From positions 1 to 64,000 of the forward strand of contig JAEZKP010000016.1 in NCBI GenBank assembly GCA_023436145.1: a stretch of DNA of 64,000 nucleotides. The letters are read 5' to 3'. Position numbers and translations under genes: made by a program. Source of the stretch: Fibrobacterota bacterium (GTDB lineage Bacteria > Fibrobacterota > Chitinivibrionia > Chitinivibrionales > Chitinispirillaceae). The notes below the pieces were generated by a model. That model saw only the letters and a program-made list of their open reading frames with translations, did not search any database and was not told the DNA's origin. The first letter of the stretch is position 1. Each line of letters begins with the position of its first letter. Positions 17,145-26,860 of this stretch are shown here, in pieces.

Positions 17145-19415
17145 ATGTGGCTGAAATGGTTTCCCTGGCAATTCATAGTTAAGCAGGTTGCCCGTTCAAA
17201 AGGCTTTGTAGATCCGATACTTCTTCTTTCCAGTTTCAACCGCTTTGCTCAACCATCTGAAGTGTGGGCTCCGGTGGAGCTTTTGCGGGCTGGGACTGTT
17301 CTTCATGCAAGAGGGCTTATCAATAGTCAGGTTATTCAGCATAATCTGGACTGGGTATGGCCCTACTGGGTGGAGCGTCAATTCAATCCTGAAGACAAAT
17401 CCTTTATTCCCAGGGCTTTCTCCCTTACTCAGATCAACCTGACCCATCGCAACTGGACAGCTGTCGGGATACCTGGATATCCCGAATTACCGGTAGTAGA
17501 TCCCCGGGGACTGGTGATGCCTTTCTTTGATAGTTGGTCAATTGACAGTTGGATTGTTCTTCCGGAGGGCGGACGGCTTATACCTTCCAGAGAGCATAAT
17601 GTTGAACAGAAAGTACACTGGCACGATTCTCTTTCTGTAGTTACAAAAACCGAAAACGGTCAGATGCAACTCGAATCAGAAGCGAAAGTGATTTTGGAGA
17701 ATGGTATACCAGTATGTAGAATCCATTTTAAAGCATCGGCGCCCGCAGATGGGTATCTGATCATCACATTAAGACCTTACAACACGGAGGGGGTTAGTTT
17801 TATCCACAGAATTGACCTTCTTAAAAAGGCTTACGGGTGGCTTATAGATAAGAAATATATGGTTTTCTTTGATGAAAAACCGGAAATAAGCCGTTTTTCC
17901 CGTTACCGTAAGGGGGATGTGTACCATTGGATTCTGTCTCCTGCCCGTGATAAGGAAAGTAGTATTCAATGTGAAGTAGGTATGGCAACTGCCATGGTGG
18001 CTTATCCCATAAAAGTCGGAGAGCAGAGAAGCACTGCTATTAGCATACCACTGGAAAAAGGAAAGAAACTGCAGTCGATTTATCCGGTGTCCCAAACTGC
18101 TCATCAACTTTGGCAGGAGGCCTATGAGGGGTGTTGTCAGATAAAATTACCTTATCGAAATTTTGAGTATCTTTATGAAACTGCGATCAGAACTGTGTTG
18201 CTTCATACCCCCCGGGAGTCTTATGCTGGTCCTTACACCTATAAGCGTTTCTGGTTCAGGGATGCTGCTTTTATAATTAGTGCTCTTCTATGTACTGCCA
18301 AAACTGAGCGGGCAGAGCGTATAATAAACACTTTTTTTCAAAAACAGAACTCCGAGGGATACTTTCTTTCTCAGGAAGGCGAATGGGATTCCAACGGTGA
18401 GGCATTGTGGGCAATGCATCAGTATTGTCTCTTAAGTGGTAAAAGACCACCAACAAATTGGAAAGACAGTGTTTTTAGAGCTGCAGAATGGATTATCAAT
18501 AAGAGAGTCAAAACTGAGGAGAAGCTTATCTATGCTGGTTTGTTTCCATCCGGTTTCAGCGCAGAGCATCTGGGGCCTAACGATTTTTATTTCTGGGATG
18601 ATTTCTGGGGGGTAGCAGGGTTAAATGCCGCCTCTTATATGGCCCGTCAATGGCAGGAGTATCAGAAGGCTGAAGTTTTTGAAAGTGAAAGCAGTAGTTT
18701 CATGATTGCGATAGTCAATTGTTTGCAGAAAGTGGCAGGTAAGATGCGAAAGCCGGTTATGCCGGCATCTCCCTACAGAAGACCCGATAGTGGAGCGGTA
18801 GGTTCACTGGCTGTGGGTTACCCCCTGCAGCTTTGGCATCAAAAAGACGAGCGTCTGTTACTTACTGCTGACTATCTTTTTAATCACTGTCTTATTAATA
18901 ACGCATTTTATCATGACATCAGCCATTCCGGTATTAATCCCTATCTTACCCTGCATATTGCGCAGGTACTGATGCGTGCAGGTGATATCAGATTCAGAAA
19001 ACTTACTGAAGCTATTGCAGAGATGGCTTCATCGACCGCTCAGTGGCCCGAAGCAATCCATCCCCGTCTAAAAAGCGGTTGTATGGGGGATGGCCAGCAT
19101 GTCTGGGCTGCATCCGAGTGGATACTTATGGTCCGTAACAGTTTTATCAGAGAGGAGAGAGAGCGTAACACTCTGGTGTTGTGTTCTGGAATCTATAGTG
19201 AAATGATAGACTCGGCAGATTACATAAGTTTCGGTCCGGTGCTAAGTTCCTTTGGATCTGTTTCAGTCCAGATAACCAAAGATAAAGGGAAAATAAGAGT
19301 ACACTGGGATGGAAAATGGCATCAGGGAGAAAAGCCGGAGATAGAAATAGCATTTCCCGAAAAAGCCATAATAAAGGTGGAGCCTGGTAAACAGATCTGT
19401 CATATTCCGGTTTAG
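17145..19415 (+). CDS. Six-hairpin glycosidase-like protein
   Basis: This 756-residue protein has an N-terminal beta-rich region (about 1-320) and a helical C-terminal domain (about 330-640) of (alpha/alpha)6-barrel type. Support comes from Trp/Asp/Glu-rich segments such as YKRFWFRDAAFI, EGEWDSNGEALWAMHQY and FYFWDDFWGVAGL, which resemble active-site loops of GH15/GH63-like glucosidases and glucan debranching enzymes. The acidic residues in these segments are candidate catalysts. No signal peptide is seen, so a cytosolic role on alpha-glucans is likely. GGAGGAGG, 8 bases upstream of the ATG at 17145, fixes the start. A GT4 gene follows about 100 bases later, and a debranching enzyme is further along the same strand. 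Confidence 0.6.
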   Translation: MWLKWFPWQFIVKQVARSKGFVDPILLLSSFNRFAQPSEVWAPVELLRAGTVLHARGLINSQVIQHNLDWVWPYWVERQFNPEDKSFIPRAFSLTQINLTHRNWTAVGIPGYPELPVVDPRGLVMPFFDSWSIDSWIVLPEGGRLIPSREHNVEQKVHWHDSLSVVTKTENGQMQLESEAKVILENGIPVCRIHFKASAPADGYLIITLRPYNTEGVSFIHRIDLLKKAYGWLIDKKYMVFFDEKPEISRFSRYRKGDVYHWILSPARDKESSIQCEVGMATAMVAYPIKVGEQRSTAISIPLEKGKKLQSIYPVSQTAHQLWQEAYEGCCQIKLPYRNFEYLYETAIRTVLLHTPRESYAGPYTYKRFWFRDAAFIISALLCTAKTERAERIINTFFQKQNSEGYFLSQEGEWDSNGEALWAMHQYCLLSGKRPPTNWKDSVFRAAEWIINKRVKTEEKLIYAGLFPSGFSAEHLGPNDFYFWDDFWGVAGLNAASYMARQWQEYQKAEVFESESSSFMIAIVNCLQKVAGKMRKPVMPASPYRRPDSGAVGSLAVGYPLQLWHQKDERLLLTADYLFNHCLINNAFYHDISHSGINPYLTLHIAQVLMRAGDIRFRKLTEAIAEMASSTAQWPEAIHPRLKSGCMGDGQHVWAASEWILMVRNSFIREERERNTLVLCSGIYSEMIDSADYISFGPVLSSFGSVSVQITKDKGKIRVHWDGKWHQGEKPEIEIAFPEKAIIKVEPGKQICHIPV

Positions 19416-19523
19416 ATTATCTGTTTTTTTTCGTTTCTTAATTGTTGACAGCAGAGAGGAGCGCCAGATCATATCTCTCTTAGTTCTGTCCTTGCTGGTG
19501 CTATACTGTTTTTAGGGGGAGAT

Positions 19524-20798
19524 GTGAATATTTTAATGATAACCAACACCTATTTACCTTTCATAGGGGGAGTTGAAAGATCGGTTAAGATATTTACAGA
19601 AGAGTACAGGAAACTGGGGCACAAGGTAATAATAGTGGCTCCCAGTTTCGAAAATATGCCAGAAAATGAAACCGATGTGATCAGAGTGCCGGCACTGCAG
19701 CATTTCAATGGTACCGATTTTTCCGTTCAGCTTCCCATTCCCGGGATCTTACATAACTCACTAAAGGATTTTCATCCGGATATTGTACACTCGCATCATC
19801 CTTTTCTGATGGGAGATTCCGCACTTAGAATTGCTGCAGAATTCAAGGTACCTATAGTTTACACTTTCCACACTTATTATGAGCGCTACACTCATTATGT
19901 ACCTGGTGATTCGCCGGCTTTAAAACGTTTTGTGATAGCGTTGGCCACTGGTTACGCAAATCTGTGTGATCATGTGTTTGCCCCCAGTAAAAGTGTAGCC
20001 AGTGAGCTGGTTAAAAGAGGGGTGAATACACCAGTGGATGTAGTACCTACCGGAATAGAATTGGATGAGTTTGCTATTGGTAACCGCAACAGTTTCCGCA
20101 AATCGATGGGTATTGCTTCAAAATCATTCGTTCTTGGATTTGTCAGCCGGATTGCTCCTGAAAAAAATGTAGAATACCTTGGAGAGGTGGTTTGCAGTTT
20201 TCTTTCTGACAACAAAAATTCCTGTTTTTTAATGATTGGTAAAGGACCTTCAGAGGATTGCATTAAAAAGATCTTTCAAAAGCATAATCTTCAAAATCGT
20301 TTGTTTCATCCTGGTGCCCTGGTTTCTCAGTCACTGATAGATGCATATCATGCGATGGATGTCTTTGTGTTTGCCTCCAAAACCGAAACTCAGGGACTGG
20401 TATTAACTGAAGCTTTGGCAGCGGGAGTTCCGGTAGTTGCTGTGGATGGACCTGGAATAGGGGAGATTATTAAGGATTTTAATAACGGAAGATTACTGGA
20501 TACTTACGACACCGGTGCTTTCTGTGATGCACTTCAATGGGTTTATAAACTAAATAACCAGAAAAGACATCATTTGAGAAATAATGCTCAGGCTTCTGTT
20601 TTACCATTTTCCAAGGATATATGTGCTGCAAGGGCTCTGGATATCTACATGTCTTTACTTGCCAGAAATTATATGGTTCGGGATCACTTGGACAGTACGT
20701 GGGAAAAAACAAAAAGACTTATTAAAGCTGAACTCGACCTTCTGAGGAATATGAAAAGGGCAACTGATGCTGCAATTAATGAAAATGAAATCGGCTGA
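19524..20798 (+). CDS. GT4-family glycosyltransferase
   Basis: A 424-residue GT-B enzyme. The N-terminal domain has the GT4 pattern TYLPFIGGVERSV and the HSHHPFLMGDSA segment typical of glycolipid glycosyltransferases. The C-terminal domain carries the E-x7-E nucleotide-sugar motif (TETQGLVLTEALAAGVPVV). The best family parallels are diacylglycerol glucosyltransferases and related alpha-glucosyltransferases acting on lipids. The GTG start has AGGGGGA just upstream. It is encoded between the six-hairpin glycosidase and the Lon-like protease on the same strand; acceptor identity is unknown. Confidence 0.85.
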   Translation: MNILMITNTYLPFIGGVERSVKIFTEEYRKLGHKVIIVAPSFENMPENETDVIRVPALQHFNGTDFSVQLPIPGILHNSLKDFHPDIVHSHHPFLMGDSALRIAAEFKVPIVYTFHTYYERYTHYVPGDSPALKRFVIALATGYANLCDHVFAPSKSVASELVKRGVNTPVDVVPTGIELDEFAIGNRNSFRKSMGIASKSFVLGFVSRIAPEKNVEYLGEVVCSFLSDNKNSCFLMIGKGPSEDCIKKIFQKHNLQNRLFHPGALVSQSLIDAYHAMDVFVFASKTETQGLVLTEALAAGVPVVAVDGPGIGEIIKDFNNGRLLDTYDTGAFCDALQWVYKLNNQKRHHLRNNAQASVLPFSKDICAARALDIYMSLLARNYMVRDHLDSTWEKTKRLIKAELDLLRNMKRATDAAINENEIG

Positions 20799-20846
20799 TT
20801 TTGCCCGTGAATCCAGGAGGAATAAACCAGACAAAGGAGTAAAACT

Positions 20847-23324
20847 GTGAGAGCTTTCTGGAATAAGATTGGCAAAACAGGTGTTATCGATGAATCATCC
20901 ACAGTTAAGAAAACTGCCAGCTCAGCCAACCAGCAGTTGACTCCACCTGTCAGGTTAACTATGGAAGAGCTTTGTTACAAATTCAACTCTGATAACCTGG
21001 ATATTCAATCAACGGCTCATGTTCCTGTCAGGAATTTAACCATAGGTCAGGACAGAGCACTTGAGGCAATCGAATTTGGGCTCAATATTAAAAGTAAGGG
21101 TTTTAACATTTTTGCTTGCGGGATGGCTGGTACAGGAAAAGACAGTGCTGTTTTGCAAAAATTAAGCTCTGTTGCTAAATCAGAACCGGTTCCAGATGAT
21201 ATCTGTATCTTTTATAATTTCAGTGCACCTCAATCACCGAAGGTACTTTATTTTCCGGCAGGATCAGGTAAAAGGTTTAAATTCGAACTGCAGGAGTTGT
21301 TAAAAAGGGCTAAAGAGAAAATTAAAGAGGTACTTTTTAGTGAGCAATATGAAAGATGGAGTCATAAGCAAAAAAACAGTTGTCAGCATGATAATGGTTT
21401 GGGAAAAGAATTGAAAGATTGCGCATTGTCAAAAAAATCTGATATTAAACAAACCTGCAATAGAAAAACCATTTATCCGGTGAGAGAAGACGGGGCATTG
21501 TCTGATATCGAACCGGATAGTCTATCCGGTGATCAAATACAGCAGTTTTTTCAGCTTCGGCAGGAAATAGATGGTCGGATCTTTCAGACTGGAAGAACTG
21601 TCCACTTAAAAAAGGAGCAGCTCAATATTGAGATTAAGCAGGCCGAAAAACTGCTGATTTCAAATGTGCTGGACAACTTGTTTAAAGAGTTACAGGAGGA
21701 GTTCAGAAACATTAAAGGTCTCCCGGAGTATTTAAATGATGCAAAGAAGAATTTGATAAACCACATCCAGCAGAATAATCGAGTAGACTTTACGGGTGAA
21801 TTCAATCTGTTTTCATCGCCTGAGGAAGCGGAGAAATATGAAGTGAACCTGCTGGTAGATAACAGCGAAACGGATGGTGCACCAGTTGTAGTCGAAACAA
21901 ATCCCTCATTTTACAATTTGTTCGGCAATATCGAATACAGGGTACAGAAATCGTCTGTAACTGCCAATCATCTCTGTTTGCAGGCGGGATCAGTTCACAG
22001 GGCCATAGGTGGATATTTGATATTAGAAGTAGAGGAGATCCTGGGAGATCTGCTAGCGTGGGATGCTATGAAAAAAATGTTACGTCATGGTCAGATAAAA
22101 ATAGGGAACTTACCTGAAAAATCAACGGTTTTTCCTGTGCAGACTCTTAAACCGCAATCTTTATCTGTCCAATTAAAGGTGATTTTAACGGGTGATCCTG
22201 TTTTTTATCAAACACTATACAATAATGACGATGAGTTTGTGAGAATTTTCAAAGTAAAAGCGGATTTTTCCGACCAGTTGAGCAAAACCGCAGAGAACAT
22301 AGATGGACTTATCTGTTTTGTGGCCAGAATCTGCAACGAGGAAAACCTTAGGCATTGTGATAAGACAGCGATTGCCTGTATTATCGATTACAGTTCACGG
22401 CTTGCTGAACATAAGCAGCGTTTAAGTGCTCAATTTTCCAGAATAGCAGATCTTATTAGAGAAGCTAATTACCATGCCAGTATAAATGGATGTTCTCTTA
22501 TTACTGGAGAGCATGTGCATGCTGCCTGTGAAGCAATAAAATTTCGTTGTAGTACTTTGGAAGAGAAATTTTACAGTCTTATCGAAGACAGTACTCTTTA
22601 TCTGGATACCAGAGGACGGGAAATCGGTCAGGTAAACGGGGTATCTATTGTAAATAATGGCGATTATGTATTTGGAGTTCCATCAAGGATAACGGCCAGG
22701 ACTTTCATCGGTTCAGGGAGTATAATCAATATTGAGCGGGAAGTTGAGATGAGCGGTAAACTTCATGCCAAGGGAGTTTTAATCTTAAGTGGTTATCTGG
22801 GACAGACCTATGCTCAGGATAAGCCTTTGGCTTTATCGGCCAGTGTCTGTTTTGAACAGCATTACGAAGAGATCGATGGTGACAGTGCTTCAAGCGCAGA
22901 GCTTTATTGTCTAATGTCCAGTCTCTCGGGGGTGCCTATTCGGCAGGATATTGCAGTTACCGGTTCAGTTGATCAGAGGGGTATGATTCAACCGGTGGGT
23001 GGTATAAACACAAAAATTGAGGGGTTTTTCAAAGCATGTCAGCTTAAGGGGCTAAGTGGTAGTCAGGGGATGATTATCCCAAATGGAAATGTAAAAAATC
23101 TCATGCTTGGTGATGATGTTCTGGAGGCAGTCAGGCAGAACCTGTTTCATATCTATACAGTTTCTACAATAGAGCAGGGGTTGCAGATACTTACTGGAAA
23201 AGATCCTGGAAAAGTTTCCGAAGAAGGCTCATTCCAACCTGATACGATTCATTTTCTAGTTAATCAGAAATTGCGTGATTATGCATCTGTAGTGGCCAGT
23301 TACGAAAAAGATCAGTATCTCTAA
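20847..23324 (+). CDS. Lon-related ATP-dependent protease (LonB-type, S16)
   Basis: An 825-residue AAA+ protease of the Lon-related (AAA_32/Lon_C) group. The N-terminal ATPase region has a P-loop-like GMAGTGKDSA near residue 90, with Asp where Thr/Ser is usual. A Walker B-like stretch is in GGYLILEVEEIL. A charged, Lys-rich insert lies at about residues 150-220. The C-terminal protease domain has the catalytic Ser in DGDSASSAE and the paired Lys in NTKIEGFFKAC. The GTG start is set by AAAGGAG 6 bases upstream. It probably degrades misfolded proteins in the cytosol. The odd P-loop position may weaken ATP use, although neighbours in this family also vary there. Confidence 0.85.
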   Translation: MRAFWNKIGKTGVIDESSTVKKTASSANQQLTPPVRLTMEELCYKFNSDNLDIQSTAHVPVRNLTIGQDRALEAIEFGLNIKSKGFNIFACGMAGTGKDSAVLQKLSSVAKSEPVPDDICIFYNFSAPQSPKVLYFPAGSGKRFKFELQELLKRAKEKIKEVLFSEQYERWSHKQKNSCQHDNGLGKELKDCALSKKSDIKQTCNRKTIYPVREDGALSDIEPDSLSGDQIQQFFQLRQEIDGRIFQTGRTVHLKKEQLNIEIKQAEKLLISNVLDNLFKELQEEFRNIKGLPEYLNDAKKNLINHIQQNNRVDFTGEFNLFSSPEEAEKYEVNLLVDNSETDGAPVVVETNPSFYNLFGNIEYRVQKSSVTANHLCLQAGSVHRAIGGYLILEVEEILGDLLAWDAMKKMLRHGQIKIGNLPEKSTVFPVQTLKPQSLSVQLKVILTGDPVFYQTLYNNDDEFVRIFKVKADFSDQLSKTAENIDGLICFVARICNEENLRHCDKTAIACIIDYSSRLAEHKQRLSAQFSRIADLIREANYHASINGCSLITGEHVHAACEAIKFRCSTLEEKFYSLIEDSTLYLDTRGREIGQVNGVSIVNNGDYVFGVPSRITARTFIGSGSIINIEREVEMSGKLHAKGVLILSGYLGQTYAQDKPLALSASVCFEQHYEEIDGDSASSAELYCLMSSLSGVPIRQDIAVTGSVDQRGMIQPVGGINTKIEGFFKACQLKGLSGSQGMIIPNGNVKNLMLGDDVLEAVRQNLFHIYTVSTIEQGLQILTGKDPGKVSEEGSFQPDTIHFLVNQKLRDYASVVASYEKDQYL

Positions 23325-23370
23325 GAGTTATCAATATATGTCCAGATGAGAAGATAAGTTGTTTTTAAAT

Positions 23371-24498
23371 ATGCTTGTAAATAGAATATCTCTATTAAGA
23401 ACAGATCGTTTTGAGCTTTTTATTCATGTCCCGCTTATCTGGCAGGGTGTGGTCATTTCATGGACATTGGCTACTGGAATTTTTCCCTATTATTATAAAT
23501 ACCTCTCTGAATTTACCTACTGGTGGATGGGGGTGGCAGGGGTAGGTACCCTGATTTTCAGTGTGTTTACTCATGAACTGATCCGGATATATTTCTTGAG
23601 TAAACTTGAAATCCCTATCAGAGATCTTACTCTTTTTCTTTTTGGTGGAGTGACAGAATATCATTTGAGAAGAGCTCAGGAAAAAGAAGAACTTCTGGCA
23701 GCTTTGAGCGGGCCATTGATTTACCTATGCTTGGCAGTTGCTGTTCACTTCGTACTGGTTATCTGCCGGACCCAGGCATTGGCTGTAGAGATTACAGGTT
23801 TGGTGGAGTTTACCAGAATAATAAATGTAGTATTGGGGGTGATTAACATATTTCCTTTGCTTCCGCTTGATGGTGGGAAGGTTGTACAGTTTTTTCTGAG
23901 CATGTTTTTTGTTAATACCAGAAAAGCGGTGGCTTTCTTATCGGAAATAACCACTGTAGCTGCTTTATTAATTATAACTGCCGGAATATTTGTAAGCTTG
24001 AAGGGGTATTTTCAGGGGGGATTGTGGTGGATTATATTTGGAATGTATCTGATGGAGGGTGGAAGCCTTTTTCGCAGGAGATTTATAATTCAGGAAATAA
24101 TGCAAATGGAAACGGCTGATACCGTTATGAACAGAAATCCTGTATCTGTGCACCCGCAGCTTTCCATTACCAGATTTATTCATGACTATCTTTACCGGTT
24201 TCATTATAAAATTTTTCCGGTTCTCAATTATGACCAAAAAATTCAGGGTGTGTTGTTTTCTAAAAATGTGTTTGATTTATCAAAACAGGAGTGGGCAGAT
24301 TTTTCTGTAGCAGATGTTGCAAATGTTCAACTATCAGAAGTTACAGTTTACCCGGACACAGACATTTTGTCGGTTATCTCCAAAATGCATAGAACCGGAC
24401 AGAGTAGAATTGTGGTAATTGATAGGGAGAAGCAGCTCAAAGGTATAATTGTATTGAAGGATATTGTAAAATATATATCGGAAAAAATGAAGCTATAG
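23371..24498 (+). CDS. M50 site-2 protease-like membrane protein with CBS domains, degenerate zinc motif
   Basis: This 375-residue protein has several membrane helices at about residues 18-230 and two C-terminal CBS domains at about 245-375 (DTVMNRNPVSVHP and LKGIIVLKDIVKY). It is built like the S2P/SpoIVFB-CBS proteases. The second zinc motif NIFPLLPLDGGKV is intact. The first reads HELIR instead of HExxH, so the second His ligand is replaced by Arg and catalysis may be lost. CBS domains would bind adenine nucleotides to regulate the membrane part. An in-frame TTG at 23359 is an alternative start. The gene lies 46 bases downstream of the Lon-like protease and may share its transcript. Confidence 0.75.
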   Translation: MLVNRISLLRTDRFELFIHVPLIWQGVVISWTLATGIFPYYYKYLSEFTYWWMGVAGVGTLIFSVFTHELIRIYFLSKLEIPIRDLTLFLFGGVTEYHLRRAQEKEELLAALSGPLIYLCLAVAVHFVLVICRTQALAVEITGLVEFTRIINVVLGVINIFPLLPLDGGKVVQFFLSMFFVNTRKAVAFLSEITTVAALLIITAGIFVSLKGYFQGGLWWIIFGMYLMEGGSLFRRRFIIQEIMQMETADTVMNRNPVSVHPQLSITRFIHDYLYRFHYKIFPVLNYDQKIQGVLFSKNVFDLSKQEWADFSVADVANVQLSEVTVYPDTDILSVISKMHRTGQSRIVVIDREKQLKGIIVLKDIVKYISEKMKL

Positions 24499-24613
24499 TG
24501 GATCTGGTTTTTTTGGGGAACGGATCTTATGAAAAGATATAAGTGGAATTCGTTTTGCACTGTTATTATTCATCATAAAATAAATTGCTTTTCGGATATC
24601 TTTACAAGAAAAT

Positions 24614-26848
24614 ATGTTTATTAAACCATTGAAAGTATGGCCTGGAAAAGCGTATCCATTGGGTGCCACCTGGGATGGTGCGGGAGTAAATTTCGCACTG
24701 TTTTCAGAAAACGCCACAGGGGTGACGCTCTGTTTATTTGATGAAGGTAGTGATGAGAAAGAGATCGCATCAATCGAGATAAAAGAGCAGACTGATCAGG
24801 TCTGGAGTGTGTATTTGCCTCAGGCCAGACCGGGAATCCGTTATGGTTACCGGGTAAAGGGGCCATATGAACCACTACAGGGTCATAGATTTAATGATGC
24901 AAAGTTGCTTCTTGATCCTTATTCCAGAGCTATCGATGGAACTATAAAATGGAACGATGCGCTTTTCGGATATGTGATCGGTCATAAAGATGCTGATCTG
25001 ACAAAAGATGAAAGGGACAGTGCTCCGTTTCTTCCCAAATCTGTTGTGGTAGATCCAGCTTTCAGCTGGGGTACTGACTGCAGACCTCAGATCCCCTGGC
25101 ACAAAACTATAATATACGAGTTACATGTAAAAGGGTTTACTGCACTACATCCGGATGTTCCAAAAGAGTTACGGGCAACATACGCCGGTCTAACAAGCCC
25201 ATCGGTTATAGAATATTTCCATTCTTTGGGGATTACCGCTATTGAGCTGATGCCGGTGCATCAGTTTATTGATGACAGGATTCTGGTAGACAAAAAGCTC
25301 AGAAACTACTGGGGATATAACTCGATAGGCTTTTTTGCTCCTGATGCCCGCTATTCCAGTTCAGGCTCTTTGGGACAGCAGGTAAGTGAGTTTAAAACAA
25401 TGGTCAAAACACTGCATCGGGAGGGGATAGAGGTGATTCTGGATGTGGTGTATAATCATACTGCTGAGGGAAACCACCTGGGGCCTACACTTTGTTTCAG
25501 AGGAATTGACAACGCAAGCTACTACAATCTCAGTCATGATAAAAGATATTACATGGATTACACCGGTTGTGGTAACACTCCAAATATGACCAATCAACAT
25601 GTATTACAAATGGTAATGGATAGCTTACGATACTGGGTTAACGAAATGCATGTTGACGGATTCAGATTTGATCTGGCTGCGACACTGGCTCGGGAACTGC
25701 ATGATGTAAACAGATTGGGCACATTCTTTGATGTCATTCATCAGGATCCGGTAATATCACAAGTCAAACTTATTGCAGAACCCTGGGATCTGGGACCTGG
25801 AGGTTATCTGGTAGGTAATTTTCCAATACTCTGGGCTGAATGGAATGGAAAATTCAGAGACACTGTAAGAAGATTCTGGAAAGCTGATCCCGGACAGGTT
25901 GGTGATTTGGCATATCGGCTTACCGGGAGTTCAGATCTATACGAAAGTGGTGGAAGAAGACCTTACGCCAGCATCAATTTTGTGACTGCCCACGATGGTT
26001 TTACTTTAAATGACCTGGTTAGTTACAATCAGAAACATAACGAAGCCAACAAAGAGGGAAACCGCGATGGTTCTGATGATAATCTGTCCTGGAACTGTGG
26101 AGTGGAGGGGCCGACATCCGATGTGGCCATTATAAAACTCAGGGAACGACAGAAAAGAAATTTTATGGCTACTCTTATTCTTTCACAGGGTGTTCCTATG
26201 ATCACTGCGGGTGATGAGATTGGAAGAACTCAAAATGGTAACAACAATGCTTATTGTCAAGATAACCAGATCTCCTGGATCGACTGGAATATAAATACTC
26301 AAAGCAGAGAGTTACTCCAGTTCACCCGTTTCCTGCTGAAATTCTTTCATGATCACCCTATTCTTCAGCGAAGACGTTTCTTTAACGGCAGAAATACCAG
26401 ACAAATGGGAATTAAAGACCTTACCTGGTTGCATCCGGAGGGGAGGGAAATGACCGATGCAGACTGGAGCAATCCTCAGGTCCAATGTCTGGGTTTAAGG
26501 CTTGCTGGTGATGCAATAGAAGAGGTAGATGAACATGGAGAGCAGATTATTGATGACACCTTACTTATTCTGCTTAATGGTTTTTATCAACCCATTAATT
26601 TTATTCTTCCGGAATGTCCATCAACCCAACAGTGGGAACTTATTATGGATACAAGAGATTCAATGATTCCAGCTATACCTTTAATTTTCGAAGCAAAATC
26701 GGTTTTTAAAATGGAAAGCAGATCTGTAGTCTTGTTTATGCTCCCCAGAGAGGCGACTCATATAGCGCCGCCGATAAAAATAAATGTTATGGAAAGTACA
26801 ATCCAGAAACTTAAAAAACGTCTTTTCCCTCCTAAAAAAACAAAATGA
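24614..26848 (+). CDS. glgX: Glycogen debranching enzyme (isoamylase-type, GH13)
   Basis: A 744-residue GlgX-type enzyme that would hydrolyse alpha-1,6 branches of glycogen. An N-terminal CBM48-like domain covers about 10-120. The GH13 barrel follows with region I DVVYNHTAEG, region II VDGFRFDLA (nucleophile Asp), region III AEPWDLGPGGY (acid/base Glu) and region IV FVTAHDGFTL. The segment NEANKEGNRDG is typical of GlgX. Length matches the family. It probably works with the six-hairpin protein upstream in storage-polysaccharide turnover, though no glycogen synthase or phosphorylase is in the window. It is followed 12 bases later by PolX. Confidence 0.95.
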   Translation: MFIKPLKVWPGKAYPLGATWDGAGVNFALFSENATGVTLCLFDEGSDEKEIASIEIKEQTDQVWSVYLPQARPGIRYGYRVKGPYEPLQGHRFNDAKLLLDPYSRAIDGTIKWNDALFGYVIGHKDADLTKDERDSAPFLPKSVVVDPAFSWGTDCRPQIPWHKTIIYELHVKGFTALHPDVPKELRATYAGLTSPSVIEYFHSLGITAIELMPVHQFIDDRILVDKKLRNYWGYNSIGFFAPDARYSSSGSLGQQVSEFKTMVKTLHREGIEVILDVVYNHTAEGNHLGPTLCFRGIDNASYYNLSHDKRYYMDYTGCGNTPNMTNQHVLQMVMDSLRYWVNEMHVDGFRFDLAATLARELHDVNRLGTFFDVIHQDPVISQVKLIAEPWDLGPGGYLVGNFPILWAEWNGKFRDTVRRFWKADPGQVGDLAYRLTGSSDLYESGGRRPYASINFVTAHDGFTLNDLVSYNQKHNEANKEGNRDGSDDNLSWNCGVEGPTSDVAIIKLRERQKRNFMATLILSQGVPMITAGDEIGRTQNGNNNAYCQDNQISWIDWNINTQSRELLQFTRFLLKFFHDHPILQRRRFFNGRNTRQMGIKDLTWLHPEGREMTDADWSNPQVQCLGLRLAGDAIEEVDEHGEQIIDDTLLILLNGFYQPINFILPECPSTQQWELIMDTRDSMIPAIPLIFEAKSVFKMESRSVVLFMLPREATHIAPPIKINVMESTIQKLKKRLFPPKKTK

Positions 26849-26860
26849 AACGGGTTTCTG

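Noticed and set aside
17105..17239. Minus-strand extension of the small frame at 16961
   Set aside because: It would overlap the start of the six-hairpin glycosidase gene with no ribosome site; only the shorter 47-residue form is kept as a weak call.
23359..23371. TTG start for the site-2 protease-like gene
   Set aside because: An ATG four codons downstream lies in the same frame; neither has a strong ribosome site, so the ATG was taken while keeping the TTG possible.
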